A stretch of DNA of 64,000 nucleotides from Microlunatus sp. Gsoil 973 (GCF_009707365.1 NZ_CP046122.1:2604001-2668000); one strand, 5' to 3'; counted from the stretch's first letter, positions 27,702 to 36,981 are shown. Program-made: numbers and translations. Notes: generated by a model not told the origin, from the sequence alone.

Positions 27702-29252
27702 TCAGAGCAGCGGACTGCGGTTGGTCCAGCCCCCGGAGAGCTTGATCCGGCTCCCCAGGCCGTTCTGCTTGCCGGGATACAGGTACAGGTTCCCCGTGCT
27801 CTTGTCGACCGCCATCAGGTCCGGATAGCTGCGGCGATCGAAATTGCCGACACCCACCAGGCCACGCCGGTCGGACCATCCCGTGCCCAGGTTGATCCGA
27901 GCAGCGAAGCCGCTTGCCTTGCCGGGATACAGATACAGCGTGCCGGAGGCGGTGTGGCGGGCCAGCAGGTCAGGCCTGCTGTCTCCGGTCAGGTCGCCGA
28001 TGCCGGTCAGCTCACTCATCGTCTGCCAGTCCGGCCCGAGGCTGATCCGGCTGGCCAGCGCGGTGCCACGGCCGGGATAGAGGTAGAGCGTGCCCGATGA
28101 CTTGTCCGCCGCCACCAGGTCCGGGAAGCCGTCGCCGGTCAGGTCGCCCACCGCGGTGGTCTCCCGCATGGCGTTCCATCCGGTGGCCAGCCGGACCCGC
28201 GGCCCGAGCCCGGAGCCGGTGCCCGGGTAGAGCCACAGGTAGCCGGTGTTCGAGTCGCGGACGATGATGTCGTCCGGACCGTCACGATTGAAGTCGCCGA
28301 ACCGGGTGATCGAATCCGAGGCGGTCCACTTGCTCGCGATCCGGGTCCGACTCTCCAGGTTGGTGCCGTTGCCCGGGTACAGGTACACGTCACCCGTCGC
28401 TGTGTCGCGGGCCAGCAGATCGGGCCACCCGTTTCCGGTGAAGTCGTTGAAGCCCGGGCCGGGCAGCACTTTCAGGTCGACGTAATCGGTGTCGATGTTG
28501 ATCTTGACTCCGCCCCAGGTCTCGTCGTGGCCGCCGCGGTATTGGTGGCTCCGACGGTGGGGGCTCCAGTAGCCGGACGGAATCGCCGGGTTGTCCACGC
28601 CGGCGACACCGTCGTAGCGGGCGAACCACAGATAGTCCGGATGCGGTCGGCTGGTGGAGCGATAGTCGTCGACCAGGTCCCGGACGGTGGAGTTCAGGCT
28701 GCCGTAGGCGCCGGAAAGGTAACCGAGGTCATGCAGTCGTGAGGTCCAGGCGCCGAGGAAGCTGAGCACTGCAGTCGTGCAGGCGGAGTTGTTCTCGGCG
28801 TACGCCTCCATGTCGAAGATCAGGGTGCTGTCCCGGGGGAGCCCGAGGGCTTTGGCCGCCGTCACGGCCGCCTCGGCCTCCGACCTGCCCTGGGCGGAGG
28901 CCCGGGCAGGATCGAAGAGGTTCTTCTTGTTCGACGTCGTGCACGGCGCCTGCAGCCCGAGATAGATGGGCAGCAGATGCCAGCCCTGCGACTGCTGGTG
29001 ACTGACCCAGGACGCGGTGAGATTCGGCTGGCTGCAGGCACGGTTGCTGCCGCCGAAGTAGATGCCGACCGCGCGATACGGCGACGCGAGCCAGGCGTCC
29101 ATCGCGGCCGACGACGGCGCCGTACAGGCATCGAACCCCGGGCCGGTGTAGGTTCCGGGTGCGCGGTCCGCCGCCGCTGCGCGCGGCGGGACCAGCCCGA
29201 CCATGATCAATGCCAGCATCAGCGCCAGCAACCATCCCGACGTCCGCCTCAT
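27702..29252 (-). CDS. Secreted DUF1906 domain plus FG-GAP repeat protein
   Basis: 516 aa. A Sec signal peptide (residues 1-27, LLALMLALIMVGLVPPRAAA) is followed by a DUF1906 glycoside-hydrolase-like TIM barrel (FDACTAPSSAAMDAWL, AVGIYFGG, FDMEAYAENNSAC near residue 140), as in Rv2525c. From about residue 265 there are five FG-GAP/VCBS-like repeats of roughly 50 aa, each with a calcium-loop-like motif (GDLTGDGFPDLVA) and a LYLYPGxG strand. Probably a cell-wall-associated protein. The start at 29252 (GGGGG upstream) is preferred: the ORF runs on to 29882 only because the upstream 19-bp repeat array lacks stops. Confidence 0.85.
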   Translation of the reverse strand: MRRTSGWLLALMLALIMVGLVPPRAAAADRAPGTYTGPGFDACTAPSSAAMDAWLASPYRAVGIYFGGSNRACSQPNLTASWVSHQQSQGWHLLPIYLGLQAPCTTSNKKNLFDPARASAQGRSEAEAAVTAAKALGLPRDSTLIFDMEAYAENNSACTTAVLSFLGAWTSRLHDLGYLSGAYGSLNSTVRDLVDDYRSTSRPHPDYLWFARYDGVAGVDNPAIPSGYWSPHRRSHQYRGGHDETWGGVKINIDTDYVDLKVLPGPGFNDFTGNGWPDLLARDTATGDVYLYPGNGTNLESRTRIASKWTASDSITRFGDFNRDGPDDIIVRDSNTGYLWLYPGTGSGLGPRVRLATGWNAMRETTAVGDLTGDGFPDLVAADKSSGTLYLYPGRGTALASRISLGPDWQTMSELTGIGDLTGDSRPDLLARHTASGTLYLYPGKASGFAARINLGTGWSDRRGLVGVGNFDRRSYPDLMAVDKSTGNLYLYPGKQNGLGSRIKLSGGWTNRSPLL

Positions 29253-29398
29253 CACGCTCACCCCCGCGTACGGTGGCGCCAGTCGACCACCGGGAGCCGC
29301 GCTGAAGTAGTGGCTTTCGTCCTGACCTTGTCGTCCCGAGAACCCGCGGGCGCCGGTTCCCGCACCCCTCGTCCGCTCCCCCACACTTTGCCCGGCCC
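29253..29398. other. Upstream region of the DUF1906 gene
   Basis: 146 bp with no recognisable gene, between the DUF1906 start and the repeat array. It should hold the promoter of that gene (minus strand), but I see no clear -10/-35 pair. Confidence 0.4.
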
Positions 29399-30062
29399 GC
29401 ACCATTTGCCCGTCCCCGCACCCGCTGCCCGGCCCCGCACCATTTGCCCGGCCACGCACCATTTGCCCGGCCACGCACCATTTGCCCGGCCCCGCACCAT
29501 TTGCCCGGCCCCGCACCCGCTGCAGCCGGTGCGCCGCCGACGTACCGGTGCGCCGTCGAGGAACTGGTGCGGCATCGACGAAGTGGTGCGCGCACACCCC
29601 ACCGAGTCGGGTTCCCCGCACCATTTGCCCGGCCCCGCGCCCCTTACCCGGCCCCGCACCCGCTGCAGCCGGTGCGCCGCCGACGTACCGGTGCGGCATC
29701 GACGTACCGGTGCGGCATCGACGAACTGGTGCGCGCACACCCCACCGAGTCAGCGTTCCCCGCACCATCTGCCCGGCCCCGCGCCCCTTACCCGGCCCCG
29801 CACCCGCTGCAGCCGGTGCGCCGCCGACGTACCGGTGCGCCGTCGAGGAACTGGTGCGGCATCGACGAACTGGTGCGCGCACACCCCCGCCGGGTCAGCG
29901 TCCCGCACCATTTGCCCGGCCCCGCACCATTTGCCCGGCCCCGCACCATTTGCTCGCTCCCGCGCCCCTCACCCGGCCCCGCACCCGCTGCAGCCGGTGC
30001 GCCGCCGACGTACCAGTGCGGCATCGACAAACTGGTGCGCGCACACCCCACCGAGTCAGTGT
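29399..30062. repeat. Inverted 19-bp repeat arrays, locus 2 (four tandem modules)
   Basis: The largest of three such loci. The first module has six 19-bp left units (29399-29512, for example GCACCATTTGCCCGGCCAC at 29437), a CTGCAG-centred palindrome at 29513-29533, and three opposite 19-bp units (29534-29552, 29553-29571, 29572-29590). Three more modules follow, with CTGCAG at 29663, 29807 and 29988, that is 143, 144 and 181 bp apart; each ends in a GCGCACACCCC(A/G)CCG(A/G)GTC tail. Long ORFs occur in several frames on both strands but consist only of these repeats. It separates ychF from the DUF1906 gene. Confidence 0.88.
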
Positions 30063-30131
30063 CCGCACCTGCTCGAGCGAGCGGCCGCCGAAGGTTTCCC
30101 GCACCCTCACGGCGCCCAGTCCGCTGGAGGA

Positions 30132-31202
30132 CTACACGTTGAAGCGGAATTCGACCACGTCGCCGTCGTGCATGACGTAGTCCTTGCCCTCGATCCGGAC
30201 TTTGCCGGCCTCCCGCGCTTTGAGCAGTGACCCGGCGGCGACCAGGTCGTCGTAGGAGACGATCTCGGCCTTGATGAACCCCTTCTGGAAGTCGGTGTGG
30301 ATGACACCGGCAGCTTCCGGTGCGGTCGCGCCCTTGCGGATCGTCCAGGCCCTCGATTCCTTCGGGCCGGCGGTCAGGTAGGTCTGTAGGCCGAGGGTCT
30401 GGAAACCGACGCGGGCCAGATGATCAAGACCGGGCTCCTCGATTCCCATGTCTGCCAGGAATTCCGCGGCCTCGTCCGGCTCCATCTCGGCCAGCTCGGA
30501 TTCGATCTTGGCGTCAAGGAAGATCGCCTCGGCGGGAGCGACCAACCGGCGGAGCTCCTCGCGGGTCGCCTCGTTGGTCTCGTCGGCGCTGGTGTTGAAG
30601 ACATACAGGAACGGCTTGGCGGTGAGCAGAAACAGGTCACGCAGCGGGCCGCGATCGAGCCCGGAGCCGAAGACCGTCTGCCCCGACTCCAGCACTTCCT
30701 GGGCCTGTTTGACCGCCACGACGACCGCCTGCTGGTCCTTGTTGAAACGGGCTTCCTTCTCCAGCCGCGGCAGCGCCTTCTCGATGGTCTGCAGGTCGGC
30801 CAGGATCAGCTCGGTGGAGATGGTGTCGATGTCGCCGGAGGGGTTGATCTTTCCGTCAACGTGGGTCACGTCCGGGTCCTCGAAGACGCGGGTGACCTGA
30901 CAGATCGCGTCCGCCTCGCGGATGTGGGACAGGAACGCATTGCCCATCCCCTCCCCCTTGCTGGCGCCGCGGACGATGCCGGCGATGTCGACGAAACTGA
31001 CCGTCGCCGGCACGACCCGTTCGGACTTGAACAGCTCCGCCAGCACGGCAAGCCGGGGATCGGGTACGCCGACCACGCCGACATTGGGCTCGATCGTCGC
31101 GAACGGGTAGTTCGCGGCAAGCACGTCGTTGCGGGTCAGCGCGTTGAACAGTGTCGACTTGCCCGCGTTGGGCAGGCCGACGATTCCGATGGTGAGGGCC
31201 AT
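30132..31202 (-). CDS. ychF: Redox-regulated P-loop ATPase YchF/OLA1
   Basis: 356 aa. Obg-like NTPase that prefers ATP; associated with ribosomes and stress responses. Motifs: G1 GLPNAGKST (residues 8-16), FATIEPN switch region, G3 DIAGIVRGA with the hydrophobic residue replacing the catalytic Gln, and NTSADE in place of the GTP-specific NKxD. The C-terminal TGS domain ([32 protein letters not shown]) ends in EFRFNV, the normal YchF terminus. In mycobacteria ychF is close to ispH and xseAB, as here. Confidence 0.95.
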   Translation of the reverse strand: MALTIGIVGLPNAGKSTLFNALTRNDVLAANYPFATIEPNVGVVGVPDPRLAVLAELFKSERVVPATVSFVDIAGIVRGASKGEGMGNAFLSHIREADAICQVTRVFEDPDVTHVDGKINPSGDIDTISTELILADLQTIEKALPRLEKEARFNKDQQAVVVAVKQAQEVLESGQTVFGSGLDRGPLRDLFLLTAKPFLYVFNTSADETNEATREELRRLVAPAEAIFLDAKIESELAEMEPDEAAEFLADMGIEEPGLDHLARVGFQTLGLQTYLTAGPKESRAWTIRKGATAPEAAGVIHTDFQKGFIKAEIVSYDDLVAAGSLLKAREAGKVRIEGKDYVMHDGDVVEFRFNV

Positions 31203-31282
31203 TCAGCTCCGCTTCCCAAGAGGAGGGTTTTCGGTCAGTGCGTTACGCAACCGCCCACCCTACCCGGGCCTAGATTGGGCCT

Positions 31283-32020
31283 GTGCATTTCGTCGGCGAC
31301 TCGTTCGTCCGCTGGGGCATCGGCCATCAGACGATGCTGGCCGTCACAGTCATCGGCTCGGTGCTGCTGATCGTCGTCGGCAGGCGGATCCGCGGCACCC
31401 GGTCGGAGACGGTGCTGTCCGTGGTGTTCGCGGCGACCCTGTTCGTGGTTGCGGTGATCCACGTCGTCCACGGGCTGCTGCCGGTCAACTTCCGGCTCCA
31501 GGGATCGATTCCGCTGCAGTTGTCCGACGTCCTGCGTTTCGTCTCGGCGTACGCCCTGTTGACCCGGCGGTTCTGGGCGACGTCGGTCGTCTACTACTGG
31601 GGGCTGACGTTCAATCCCCACTCCTTGATCACGCCGAACCTGCACTACACCGATTCCCCGATCTACGACTTCACCATGTACTGGTCCTTGCACATCTTCG
31701 TGATGTGGGCCGCCATCTATCTGACCTGGGGACTGGCCCACCGGCCGAACTGGCGGAGCTACCGGATCGCGATCATCGCGACGCTCGGCTGGGCGGTCGT
31801 CGCGTTCACCTTCAACGTGCTGGCTGGCACCAACTACGGGTTCCTCAACGCCACGCCGACCAGCGCGTCGTTGTTGGACCTGATGGGTGACTGGCCGGTC
31901 TATCTGTTCACCGCGTTCATCGCGATGTTCGTCGTCTGGGCGTTGATCACATTGCCCTGGATGATGCGCCGGCGGCCGGTCACGACGGATCGGACAGAAA
32001 CGCCTGCATCGCCAGGCTGA
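31283..32020 (+). CDS. TIGR02206-family membrane protein (YwaF-like)
   Basis: 245 aa integral membrane protein with about seven hydrophobic segments. The family pattern is visible in PLQLSDVLRFVSAYALLT and YYWGLTFNPHSLITPNL near residues 80-120 and NYGFLNATPTSASLLDLMG near residue 200. Function unknown. The GTG start at 31283 lies 80 bp from the divergent ychF start. Its last 41 bp overlap the convergent M18 aminopeptidase gene, so the two mRNAs are antisense at their 3' ends. Confidence 0.82.
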   Translation: MHFVGDSFVRWGIGHQTMLAVTVIGSVLLIVVGRRIRGTRSETVLSVVFAATLFVVAVIHVVHGLLPVNFRLQGSIPLQLSDVLRFVSAYALLTRRFWATSVVYYWGLTFNPHSLITPNLHYTDSPIYDFTMYWSLHIFVMWAAIYLTWGLAHRPNWRSYRIAIIATLGWAVVAFTFNVLAGTNYGFLNATPTSASLLDLMGDWPVYLFTAFIAMFVVWALITLPWMMRRRPVTTDRTETPASPG

Positions 32021-33272
32021 GAGCCGCGGCGTCCGTGACACCGGCCAGTTCACGGGCCGAATGCATCGACAGCAGCGGGATCCCGACGTCGACAGTGGTG
32101 ATCCCCAGCCGGGTCGCCGTGATCGGGCCGATGGTCGACCCGCACGGAATCGCGTTGTTGGACACGAAGTCCTGGCTGCGCACGCCGGCGGCCGCACACG
32201 CCCGACGCCACACCGCTGTCCCGCGGGCGTCGGTCGCGTAGCGCTGGACCGCGTTGATCTTGAGCAGCGGGCCGCTGTTCAGCAGTGGCCGGTTCTGCGG
32301 ATCGTGATGGCCTGGGTAGTTCGGATGGACGGCATGGCCGGCGTCACCGGACAGGCACACCGAATCCGCGTACGCCCGCAGGTGATCTTGTCCGGCATAG
32401 CCGAGGGCAGCTCCGATCCGGGTCAGCACGTCCTCCAGGATCGGACCCGCCGCACCCGATCGCGACGAACTCCCCACTTCTTCATGATCGAAGGCGGCCA
32501 GCACCGGGATGCGCGGGCCCGGTTCGGCATGCAGCAGGGCGACCAATCCGGCATGCACGCTGCTGAGGTTGTCCAGCCGCCCGCAGGCGAAGAACTCGTC
32601 GTCGGCGCCGAAGACGGCCGGCGGATCGGTGTCATAGGCCGTGATCTCGTAACCGAGAAGTTGATCACGGCCGATGCCGACCAGCCCGGCAAGATGATCA
32701 AGGATGCCACGGTCCGGCCGGCCGACACCCCAGATCGGCGCGGTGTGCTGCTGCGGGTCGAGGGTCAGCCCGTTCTGGTTGACGCCGCGATCAAGATGCG
32801 GCGCCAGCTGCGGGATCCGCATGATCGGTCCGGTCTTGACCAGTTCGGTACGGGTCTGGTCGCCGTCGGCGATCACCACCAACCCGGCGAGCCCCAGCTC
32901 GCGGTCCAGCCAAGAATTCAGCAGCGGGCCGCCGTACACCTCGACACCGACCTGCTGCCAGCCGTCGGCGCTGCGCAGGTCGGGACGCGGCTTGAGCTTG
33001 AAGGTCGGCGAGTCGGTGTGCGATCCGATGATCCGGAACCCCGTTCCCGGCGCAACCTGGTCGCGGATTCGCCAGGCGATCAGACTGCCGTCCCGGACGA
33101 CGAAGTAGCCACCGGACTCCAGGTCCCAGGTCGCTCGCTCGTCCAGCTCACTGAATCCGGCCGAGGCCAACCGTCGCCGTGATTCGGCAACGGCGTGGAA
33201 CGAGGTCGGTGCAGCGACGACGAAGTCGCCGAGATCCTTGATGTGCTCGAGCGCAGCAGCCACGAGGCCCAT
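31980..33272 (-). CDS. M18-family aminopeptidase (aspartyl aminopeptidase-like)
   Basis: 430 aa dinuclear zinc peptidase. Metal ligands and catalytic residues are in GSHTDSPTFKLKP (near residue 83), CGRLDNLSS, FDHEEVGSSS and LLSMHSARE near the C-terminus. Members remove N-terminal acidic residues. The start at 33272 (MGLVAAALEH) is preferred to the ORF's first codon at 33290. It overlaps the convergent membrane-protein gene by 41 bp. An ArsR operator lies just upstream of its start, so the regulator could also affect it. Confidence 0.9.
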   Translation of the reverse strand: MGLVAAALEHIKDLGDFVVAAPTSFHAVAESRRRLASAGFSELDERATWDLESGGYFVVRDGSLIAWRIRDQVAPGTGFRIIGSHTDSPTFKLKPRPDLRSADGWQQVGVEVYGGPLLNSWLDRELGLAGLVVIADGDQTRTELVKTGPIMRIPQLAPHLDRGVNQNGLTLDPQQHTAPIWGVGRPDRGILDHLAGLVGIGRDQLLGYEITAYDTDPPAVFGADDEFFACGRLDNLSSVHAGLVALLHAEPGPRIPVLAAFDHEEVGSSSRSGAAGPILEDVLTRIGAALGYAGQDHLRAYADSVCLSGDAGHAVHPNYPGHHDPQNRPLLNSGPLLKINAVQRYATDARGTAVWRRACAAAGVRSQDFVSNNAIPCGSTIGPITATRLGITTVDVGIPLLSMHSARELAGVTDAAALSLAMQAFLSDPS

Positions 33273-33310
33273 CCAACAACACGACGTCACGGCCGTCGCG
33301 ATCAGATCGC

Positions 33311-33346
33311 ATATGCCTTGACCGACATATACGCGTCAAGGCATAT
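33311..33346. promoter_or_regulatory. ArsR-type operator palindrome
   Basis: A perfect 12-bp inverted repeat, ATATGCCTTGAC (33311-33322) and GTCAAGGCATAT (33335-33346) with a 12-base spacer, ends 7 bp before the ArsR start codon. Position, AT content and symmetry are those of an autoregulatory ArsR/SmtB operator. It also lies 39 bp upstream of the divergent M18 gene. Confidence 0.75.
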
Positions 33347-33353
33347 TGGATGA

Positions 33354-33737
33354 GTGCCGAGCGACGTCTTCACACTGATCGCCGAACCGAACCGGCGGGC
33401 GATCCTGGATCTGCTCCGAACCGGCCCGGCGACCGTAGGCCAACTGGTCGAACGCCTCGACCTGTCGCAGCCGACCGTGTCCAAACATCTGCGCGTGCTG
33501 CGGGAGAACCAGATCGTGGAGGCGACGGTCGCCGCACAATCCCGGATCTACCGGCTGAACGCCGCCCCGCTCGCGGAGCTGGACAGCTGGCTGCAGCCGT
33601 ACCGGCGACTCTGGGAGCGCAGCTTCACCCGACTCGGTGAACACCTCGACCGCCGGCAGGACGCAGACCGGACAAACGCTGACTGGACGAACGATGACCG
33701 GACGAACGCTGACCGGACGAACGATGAGGAGACCTGA
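33354..33737 (+). CDS. ArsR-family winged-helix repressor
   Basis: 127 aa. The winged helix-turn-helix is complete: IAEPNRRAILDLL, TVGQLVERLDLSQPTVSKHLRVLRE (helices 3-4) and the wing. No metal-binding CxC motif is present, so the signal is probably not a metal. The C-terminus is a tail of four 5-residue repeats (DRTNA-type) encoded by a 15-bp tandem repeat. The GTG start follows a strong palindromic operator. Its stop overlaps the ATG of the SRPBCC gene (TGATG), a common repressor-SRPBCC operon. Confidence 0.88.
   Translation: MPSDVFTLIAEPNRRAILDLLRTGPATVGQLVERLDLSQPTVSKHLRVLRENQIVEATVAAQSRIYRLNAAPLAELDSWLQPYRRLWERSFTRLGEHLDRRQDADRTNADWTNDDRTNADRTNDEET
33666..33725 (+). repeat. 15-bp tandem repeat inside the ArsR gene
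   Basis: Four 15-bp units (33666, 33681, 33696, 33711; for example GACCGGACGAACGCT) encode Asp-Arg-Thr-Asn-Ala-type pentapeptides at the C-terminus. Units differ by one to three bases. In-frame copy-number change would lengthen or shorten the tail without breaking the gene. Confidence 0.85.
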
Positions 33738-34293
33738 TGAACGCCGACTTCGACCCCGGCCCGCTGCGGGATACCGGCATCCGGCCTGCCGGCGGCCGGT
33801 GGACGTTGATCTACCGGCAACATTTCGATCATGCTCCGCGGGCGGTTTGGCTGGCGCTGACCGATCCCGCCGAGCTGCGCGCCTGGGCGCCGTACACAGC
33901 CGACCGGAACCTGGACAGCACCGGACCGGCGAACCTGATCATGGTCGACGGTGACCGGCAGACCCGGATGCCGACAACGGTGCTGGCTGCGGACGCACCT
34001 CGACTGCTGAGTTCGATTGGGGCGGCCAAACGCTGCGCTGGGAGTTGCTCGCCTCCGGAGACGGGACCGAGCTGGTCCTGGAGCACACCGTCGACGACCG
34101 GTCCGAACTGTCCGCGATGGCGGCCGGTTGGCATCTGTGTCTGCTGGTTGCCGACGACCATCTGTGCGGCGGCCAGCAGGCGCCGATCGTCGGTGAAACG
34201 GCCCACGACTACGGCTGGGACGAGTTGGAACGGCAATACGCCCGTTCCCTCGACACCGACCGGGACGCCACCGGAGCGGATCCGAACCGCTGA
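33737..34293 (+). CDS. SRPBCC/AHSA1-domain protein, frameshifted
   Basis: About 185 aa when corrected. The START-like fold is recognisable: IYRQHFDHAPRAVWLALTDPAELRAWAP near residue 25, then after the break the WELLASGDGTELVLEHTVDDRS and AMAAGWHLCLLVADDHL helix. The break is at 34009, where CTGCTG is followed by A; one extra G restores LLEFDWGG. Members bind hydrophobic ligands and are usually the single target of an adjacent ArsR repressor. Translationally coupled to that repressor by a TGATG overlap. Confidence 0.82.
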
Positions 34294-34386
34294 TCGACGG
34301 CTGATCGAACGCCGATCACCTGGAATCCGGGCCGCGCGGGCGCGTCCATCACGGCAATGTCCGAGCCACAGGTCAGGATCACAGGT

Positions 34387-35934
34387 ATGGCGACCTCGAC
34401 CGTGCTGGCCCTGCTCGGCGGACTCCTGCTCGGCGCACTGCTGGGAGGAGCCGCGGCGTGGCTCGTGCTGCGCGCCAGGGCGGAGACGGTGGGCGCCCGG
34501 GACGATGCCCGGCTGGCCGACTCCCGGTCGGAGCTGGCGCATGCCCAGTCCCAGGCAGCCGAGGCTCGGTCGGAGGCGGCTCATGCGCGGGCCGAACTGG
34601 CCAGGGTGCAGACCGGGGTCGCGGAGGCGCGCGCCGAGGCATCCGCCGCACAGGCCGAGGCCGCGGACGTGTCGGCGAGCCTGGGCAAGGCGATCGCCGA
34701 GCGTGACGCCGCCGTCCACCGCGCCACCGAGATCGCCGCCGATCGCGAGGCGATGTTGAACGAGTTCAAGGTGTTGTCCGCCGAGACGATCGAGCGGCAG
34801 TCGAGACAGGCCGACGCGGCGGCCGAGGCCCGGCTGAAGGCGACCGAGCAGTTGATGGCGCCGGTGCGTGAGTCGCTCGAACGCTTCAACAGCCGGCTGA
34901 CCGACGTGGAGAAGGAGCGGGCCGCGATGTCGGCCGATCTCCGCGCCCAGGTCCAGACCGTACGGCAGACCGGTGAGACGCTGCGCAAGGAGACGAACGC
35001 GCTGGTCACCGCCCTGCGCAAACCGCAGGTCCGCGGCGCCTGGGGTGAGGTACAGCTGAAGCGGGTGGCCGAGGTCTCCGGCATGCTGCAGCACTGCGAT
35101 TTCGATCTGCAGACCACCACCCGGACCGACGACGGTTCGGTGCGGCCGGACATGCGGGTGAACCTCTCCGAGGGCAAGTACATCTTCGTCGACTCGAAGG
35201 CGCCGCTGAGCGCTTTCCTGGATGCGGCCGAGACGCAGGACCCCGACAAGCGGGCGGAGCACCTGCAGCGGTACGCCAAACACGTCCGCAAGCACGTCGA
35301 CCAGCTGTCCGGCAAGCGGTACTGGAACGCTGCCGAGACTCCGGAGTTCGTGGTGCTCTTCCTGCCCAGTGAGGCGTTCTACTCCACCGCCCTGGACCAG
35401 GCGCCGGACCTCTTCGACTACGCAGCGCGCAAGGACGTGGTCTTCGCCACGCCGACGACGCTGATCGGCATGCTGCGTTCGGTGGCGTACGGCTGGCGGC
35501 AGGCGGCACTGGCCGAGAGTGCCGCGGAGGTGTTCAAGCTCGGCCGCGAGTTGCACGACAAGCTCGGCCTGATGGGCAACCGGTTCGACAAGCTGGGTCG
35601 CGCCCTGCGCACCTCGGTGAACGCGTACAACGAGACCATCGCGACGGTCGAAGGTACAGTCCTGGTACGGGCCCGCCGGTTCTCCGATCTGAAGGTCACC
35701 GAGGCAGAGCTCGAGTCGCTGGCCGCGGTCGAGACACCGGTCCGGCAGATCCAGGCCCGAGAACTGGTCGAGGACGCGGTCCAGGTCGAACCGATGGTGG
35801 GGCGAGGTGCGAAACGCCGCAGCCGCAGTTCGGCGCCTGAGGCCGACGAACTGGTCCGGGGCGAGCCCGACCTGTTCGAGTTGACGGCCGGCGAGGCCGA
35901 CGACGATCACGGCCGCCGGAACACCGGCGCCTGA
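34387..35934 (+). CDS. rmuC: DNA recombination protein RmuC
   Basis: 515 aa. An N-terminal membrane helix (residues 4-27) is followed by an Ala/Glu/Arg-rich coiled coil (residues 35-190) and the RmuC PD-(D/E)xK-like core (KPQVRGAWGEVQLKRVAEVSGM, FVDSKAPLSAFLDA, EFVVLFLPSEAFYSTAL, ATPTTLIGMLRSVAYGWRQ). RmuC limits inversions and rearrangements at short inverted repeats, notable beside the arrays here. An in-frame ATG at 34357 is an alternative start. It is convergent with ispH, with a hairpin between. Confidence 0.92.
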   Translation: MATSTVLALLGGLLLGALLGGAAAWLVLRARAETVGARDDARLADSRSELAHAQSQAAEARSEAAHARAELARVQTGVAEARAEASAAQAEAADVSASLGKAIAERDAAVHRATEIAADREAMLNEFKVLSAETIERQSRQADAAAEARLKATEQLMAPVRESLERFNSRLTDVEKERAAMSADLRAQVQTVRQTGETLRKETNALVTALRKPQVRGAWGEVQLKRVAEVSGMLQHCDFDLQTTTRTDDGSVRPDMRVNLSEGKYIFVDSKAPLSAFLDAAETQDPDKRAEHLQRYAKHVRKHVDQLSGKRYWNAAETPEFVVLFLPSEAFYSTALDQAPDLFDYAARKDVVFATPTTLIGMLRSVAYGWRQAALAESAAEVFKLGRELHDKLGLMGNRFDKLGRALRTSVNAYNETIATVEGTVLVRARRFSDLKVTEAELESLAAVETPVRQIQARELVEDAVQVEPMVGRGAKRRSRSSAPEADELVRGEPDLFELTAGEADDDHGRRNTGA

Positions 35935-35943
35935 TCCTGCGGA

Positions 35944-35967
35944 GCGCCGGCTTCGACCGGCCGGCGC
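35944..35967. terminator. Bidirectional hairpin between rmuC and ispH
   Basis: Perfect 8-bp arms GCGCCGGC (35944-35951) and GCCGGCGC (35960-35967) with an 8-base loop, in the 42-bp gap between convergent rmuC and ispH. There is no T-run on either side. It could terminate both transcripts. Confidence 0.6.
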
Positions 35968-35976
35968 GACCGCCGA

Positions 35977-36981
35977 TCAGTCGCGCGGGACACCCTTGCG
36001 CAGATCGCGGCGCAGCTCGGGAGGCAGGGCGAAGACCAACGACTCCTCGGTCAGCCGCTCCTCAGTCGCCACCGGGAAACCTCTGTCCTGCAAGTGGTCG
36101 AGGACACCCTGGACAAGATCATCGGGTACCGACGCACCACTGGTGATCCCGATGTTCTGCACGCCGTCCAGCCACTCGTCGGCGATCTCGGTGGCGTTGT
36201 CGACCCGATAGGCGGCCTTCGCGCCCGCCTCGAGAGCGACCTCGACCAGGCGGACGGAATTGGAGGAGTTGGCGGAGCCGACCACGATCACCAGGTCCGA
36301 ATGCGCCGCGATCTGCTTGATCGCAGCCTGCCGGTTCGAGGTGGCATAGCAGATGTCGTCGCTGGGCGGGTCGATCAACTCCGGGAACTTCTCCCGCAGC
36401 CGTCGCACCGTCTCCATGGTCTCGTCGACGCTCAGCGTGGTCTGGCTGAGCCAGGCGACCTTGGCCGGGTCACGGACCTCGACGCCGTCGACATCGGCCG
36501 GTGACTGCACCAGGGTGATGTTGGCCGGCGCCTCGCCCGTGGTGCCCTCTACCTCCTCGTGGCCGGCGTGGCCGATCAACAGGATGTCCAAATCCTCGCG
36601 GGCGAACCGCTTGGCCTCGTGATGCACCTTGGTGACCAGTGGACAGGTCGCGTCGATCGCCTTGAGCCCGCGTTCGGTCGCCTGCTCCCGCACCGCCGGT
36701 GACACGCCATGTGCGGAGAACACCACGGTGGCTCCCGCCGGCACCGCGCTCAGATCGTCGACGAAGATGGCGCCGCGCTGCTCGAGCGTCTCGACCACGT
36801 GCCGGTTGTGCACGATCTGCTTGCGTACGTAGATCGGGGCGCCGTAGGTCTCCAGCGCCCGCTCGACCGTCACAACGGCCCGGTCGACGCCGGCGCAGTA
36901 ACCGCGCGGCGCTGCGACCACGACGCGCCGACCTCCGGAGTCGGTGTGCGGCTGGTCGGTGGCGAGATCGAGCTGGGGCAT
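35977..36981 (-). CDS. ispH: 4-hydroxy-3-methylbut-2-enyl diphosphate reductase
   Basis: 334 aa 4Fe-4S enzyme of the last MEP-pathway step, giving IPP and DMAPP. The three cluster cysteines are in [12 protein letters not shown] (Cys29), [11 protein letters not shown] and [11 protein letters not shown]. The HGV and HEEVEGT motifs are intact. Its products feed the isoprenyl synthase encoded at 48 kb. It is divergent from xseA, as is lytB2 in the M. tuberculosis locus. Confidence 0.95.
   Translation of the reverse strand: MPQLDLATDQPHTDSGGRRVVVAAPRGYCAGVDRAVVTVERALETYGAPIYVRKQIVHNRHVVETLEQRGAIFVDDLSAVPAGATVVFSAHGVSPAVREQATERGLKAIDATCPLVTKVHHEAKRFAREDLDILLIGHAGHEEVEGTTGEAPANITLVQSPADVDGVEVRDPAKVAWLSQTTLSVDETMETVRRLREKFPELIDPPSDDICYATSNRQAAIKQIAAHSDLVIVVGSANSSNSVRLVEVALEAGAKAAYRVDNATEIADEWLDGVQNIGITSGASVPDDLVQGVLDHLQDRGFPVATEERLTEESLVFALPPELRRDLRKGVPRD

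Noticed and set aside
29444-30180. Several overlapping long ORFs (over 200 aa) on both strands
   Set aside because: They consist only of the 19-bp repeat arrays read in different frames; the GC-rich repeats lack stop codons. No start site, family or codon bias supports a protein.
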